This document shows, one piece after another, positions 62,345-64,000 of a stretch of 64,000 bases of DNA; positions within the stretch are counted from its first letter, which is position 1; every line of letters starts with the position of its first letter. A program made the translations under genes and the position numbers. The notes under the pieces are model-generated. The model had not been told where the DNA came from. It was given only the letters and a program-made list of their open reading frames with translations, and made no database searches. The stretch lies in the NCBI RefSeq assembly GCF_900112405.1, contig NZ_FOLI01000001.1, positions 248,001 through 312,000 of the forward strand, given 5' to 3'. This stretch comes from Fructobacillus durionis. GTDB taxonomy: Bacteria; Bacillota; Bacilli; Lactobacillales; Lactobacillaceae.

Positions 62345-64000
62345 GAATTGAATCAATTCATATTTCTGGCTTTGGAAAATGGTCGGACGTGACCTTTGAT
62401 TTTAATGACCAATGGCAGGTGGTTTTCGGTCCAAATGAAGCTGGGAAAACGACTGTTAAAGCCTTTATTTTAGGTGTTCTCTTTGGTTTTCCTAAGGGAC
62501 GAAAGGCTGGGAACCAGTTGTACGTTCCCCGTTCTGGTGCACAGTATGGTGGTTCTCTGGTACTATCTACTAAAAAGGGACGCTATCGGGTCGAACGACT
62601 GGGACGCACTAAGTCGACTTTGACTGTGACCGCCCTTGATACTGGACTTGAAATGCCTAATCCTGAAAAGTGGTTGGCAGATTTAATTGCGCCCCTAGAA
62701 GAAAGTGACTTTCGACAAGTTTATTCTTTTGACGAGTCAGAATTGGGTGCGGTAGCGGAATTGACCGCTGACGACTTTGACCAGGTTTTGCTCTCCTATA
62801 CCCGCCCTCAGGCCCAGCGTTTTTTGAAATGGGCCGGTGATAGAGAGGAAGAGGGGCAGGCACTGTTTGCTCAAGGAAAGAACGGGAAGCGGCCACTGAA
62901 TTTGGCTAACCGTGAGTACCAGAAGCTGTTGGCGGAAAGGCCGGCGGAGCAGGAGAAATACAGCCGCTACCAAGAGTTACTGGCCAATCAAGAGGCTTTG
63001 GATGAAGAGCTGAATCGCTCCCGAACAAAAGAGCAGTCTCTGTTGAAAAAGTTGAGTGATCAGGAAAGTTTAACAAAGGCCTGGCCCTTGTTTGAACAAG
63101 CTGTGAAGCTTAAAGCAGATGCTGGTTCAAAGAAAGTCAATCAGCAGGTTCAACTGGAAACGGTTCAAGAGGTCCAACGGTTAGAGCAGACTGGTAACTG
63201 GCTGTTTGAACAGCAGCAGGCTAATCAGAAAGAAATCGACAAACTGCGAGCTCTTTTGGCGCAGCCCCAGGAAAAGGATCAGGGGCAGGTGATGGTTAAC
63301 GATTCCCTTAATCAGCTGCTGAATATCCAAATAAAGAAGCAGGGGTTAGTTCAACAGCTGACGAATTTTGCTGCTCAGTTTGACCATGGATTGCCCAAGG
63401 CACTCTCAAAACGCGAACAGTCTGAACTGGCGTCTTCATCAGTGATGACAACCACTTTGGGCGGGATAGCCCTCGTGTTAGCAATCGTCATTGTGGCAGT
63501 TGTTTCTGCACCGCTTGGTTTGGGGATTGGAATTGTTGCTGCCATTCTGTTAGCGAAGGCCTACCGAGACTTTCAGGCACGGCAGTTAATTGCCGAACGC
63601 TATCAACCCTTTAATATGGCGGAGGCAATTGAGAAACAGGAAGCTGTTGCCCTTGCTTGGCAACAGCAAGCCCAGCTTCAGTCCTTAGACCAAGAGGCGG
63701 AGTTAGCTAAAAAGCAACTAGCCGATAACCTAGTTCACTATCAGATAGTTGATGGCGAAAAGCTGGCTACTTGGTCAACTGAGCAGTTAGTTGACTGGAC
63801 TCGAAAGTGGTTGCAGAGTCAGGAGAGTACTGATACCGAAAGTACTAGTCGACGTTTGAACGAACTGCTAACGACTGGTCAGACACTGGCAAAGAAGATT
63901 GATGATCAAAAGCAAGCTTTAAGCCAGATACTATCAGAGTATGGGGTAAGAGAATTAAAAGACTTCTATCAATTGGTGAATGAGGAGAAGGCGGATGAAG
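62341..64000 (+). CDS. yhaN: YhaN-family SMC-like ATPase, 5' part (continues beyond the window)
   Basis: The frame is open from ATG 62341 to the window end (553 residues). It starts MRIESIHISGFGKWSDVTF and has the Walker A loop FGPNEAGKTT (about 31-40) followed by the YhaN-typical FGFPKGRKAGN. A long Gln/Glu/Lys-rich coiled coil follows (from about 190). A hydrophobic segment interrupts it (about 375-402; LGGIALVLAIVIVAVVSAPL), as known in YhaN proteins, which suggests membrane association. Walker B and signature motifs would lie past the end. ATGA overlap couples it to yhaO. Confidence 0.9.
   Translation, partial: MRIESIHISGFGKWSDVTFDFNDQWQVVFGPNEAGKTTVKAFILGVLFGFPKGRKAGNQLYVPRSGAQYGGSLVLSTKKGRYRVERLGRTKSTLTVTALDTGLEMPNPEKWLADLIAPLEESDFRQVYSFDESELGAVAELTADDFDQVLLSYTRPQAQRFLKWAGDREEEGQALFAQGKNGKRPLNLANREYQKLLAERPAEQEKYSRYQELLANQEALDEELNRSRTKEQSLLKKLSDQESLTKAWPLFEQAVKLKADAGSKKVNQQVQLETVQEVQRLEQTGNWLFEQQQANQKEIDKLRALLAQPQEKDQGQVMVNDSLNQLLNIQIKKQGLVQQLTNFAAQFDHGLPKALSKREQSELASSSVMTTTLGGIALVLAIVIVAVVSAPLGLGIGIVAAILLAKAYRDFQARQLIAERYQPFNMAEAIEKQEAVALAWQQQAQLQSLDQEAELAKKQLADNLVHYQIVDGEKLATWSTEQLVDWTRKWLQSQESTDTESTSRRLNELLTTGQTLAKKIDDQKQALSQILSEYGVRELKDFYQLVNEEKADE

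Overview
The window reads as a contiguous piece of a low-to-mid GC Gram-positive chromosome from the lactic acid bacteria, most likely the Leuconostocaceae (Leuconostoc/Fructobacillus/Convivina group). The evidence is RNase J, GpsB, RecU, YpsA, a type B RNase P RNA, a mevalonate operon, LPxTG-type wall proteins, T-box/guanine/preQ1 leader RNAs, strong AGGAGG ribosome binding sites and several TTG starts (tuf, gpsB). The genus is inference. There are no tRNA or rRNA genes, insertion sequences, prophage genes or CRISPR arrays that I can see; most of the window is core chromosome with islands of large surface proteins.

Layout. 1-3050: 3' end of an RNase J gene, a TPR protein and tuf. 3.2-6.8 kb: two paralogous wall-anchored adhesins. 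6.8-10.3 kb: a 45-residue protein, a divergent YtqB-like methyltransferase, and leuS behind a leucine T-box. 10.4-14.4 kb: MurJ/YtgP-type flippase with a long disordered head, YitT-family membrane protein, GNAT acetyltransferase. 14.5-18.3 kb: a guanine riboswitch controlling an unusual two-module guaB and guaA. 18.3-24.1 kb: two tiny membrane proteins, a GH32-like wall protein with mucin-binding-type repeats and a convergent wall protein. 24.4-28.4 kb: dnaG-rpoD, then a preQ1-I riboswitch and queT. 28.6-32.0 kb: ilvE (minus), recU-ypsA, gpsB and rnpB. 32.1-37.2 kb: aldo/keto reductase and the mvaK1-mvaD-mvaK2-fni operon (minus). 37.3-45.3 kb: dinG-ypmB-aspB-asnS-dnaD, matching the Bacillus order, then an RlmL/YpsC-type methyltransferase. 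45.6-54.0 kb: an 8.4-kb adhesin gene. 54.1-61.0 kb: GNAT, RNase HI-like protein, ebsA-like gene, rluD, pyrR, and a carA-like/carB-like pair plus an 88-codon gene. 61.1-64.0 kb: yhaO and the start of yhaN.

The most notable theme is intact reading frames for enzymes that have lost catalytic residues. The carA-like protein has lost the glutaminase Cys and His. The carB-like protein has lost ATP-grasp metal ligands and most of its second half. GuaB is a CBS-less IMP dehydrogenase fused to a second IMPDH-like module without the catalytic Cys loop. DinG keeps its DnaQ exonuclease but has no Walker A or DEAH box. The RNase HI-like protein has His at the fourth acidic position. The nucleotide-metabolism pair (guaB fusion and pyrR-carA-carB) is the best candidate for undescribed biology.

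The second theme is cell-surface display. Five large secreted proteins carry different sorting motifs (LPETG, LPETA, LPATS, LPSTA, and SPATA in the giant). The giant adhesin has 19 helical units whose anchor motif recurs every 261 nucleotides without a single insertion or deletion.
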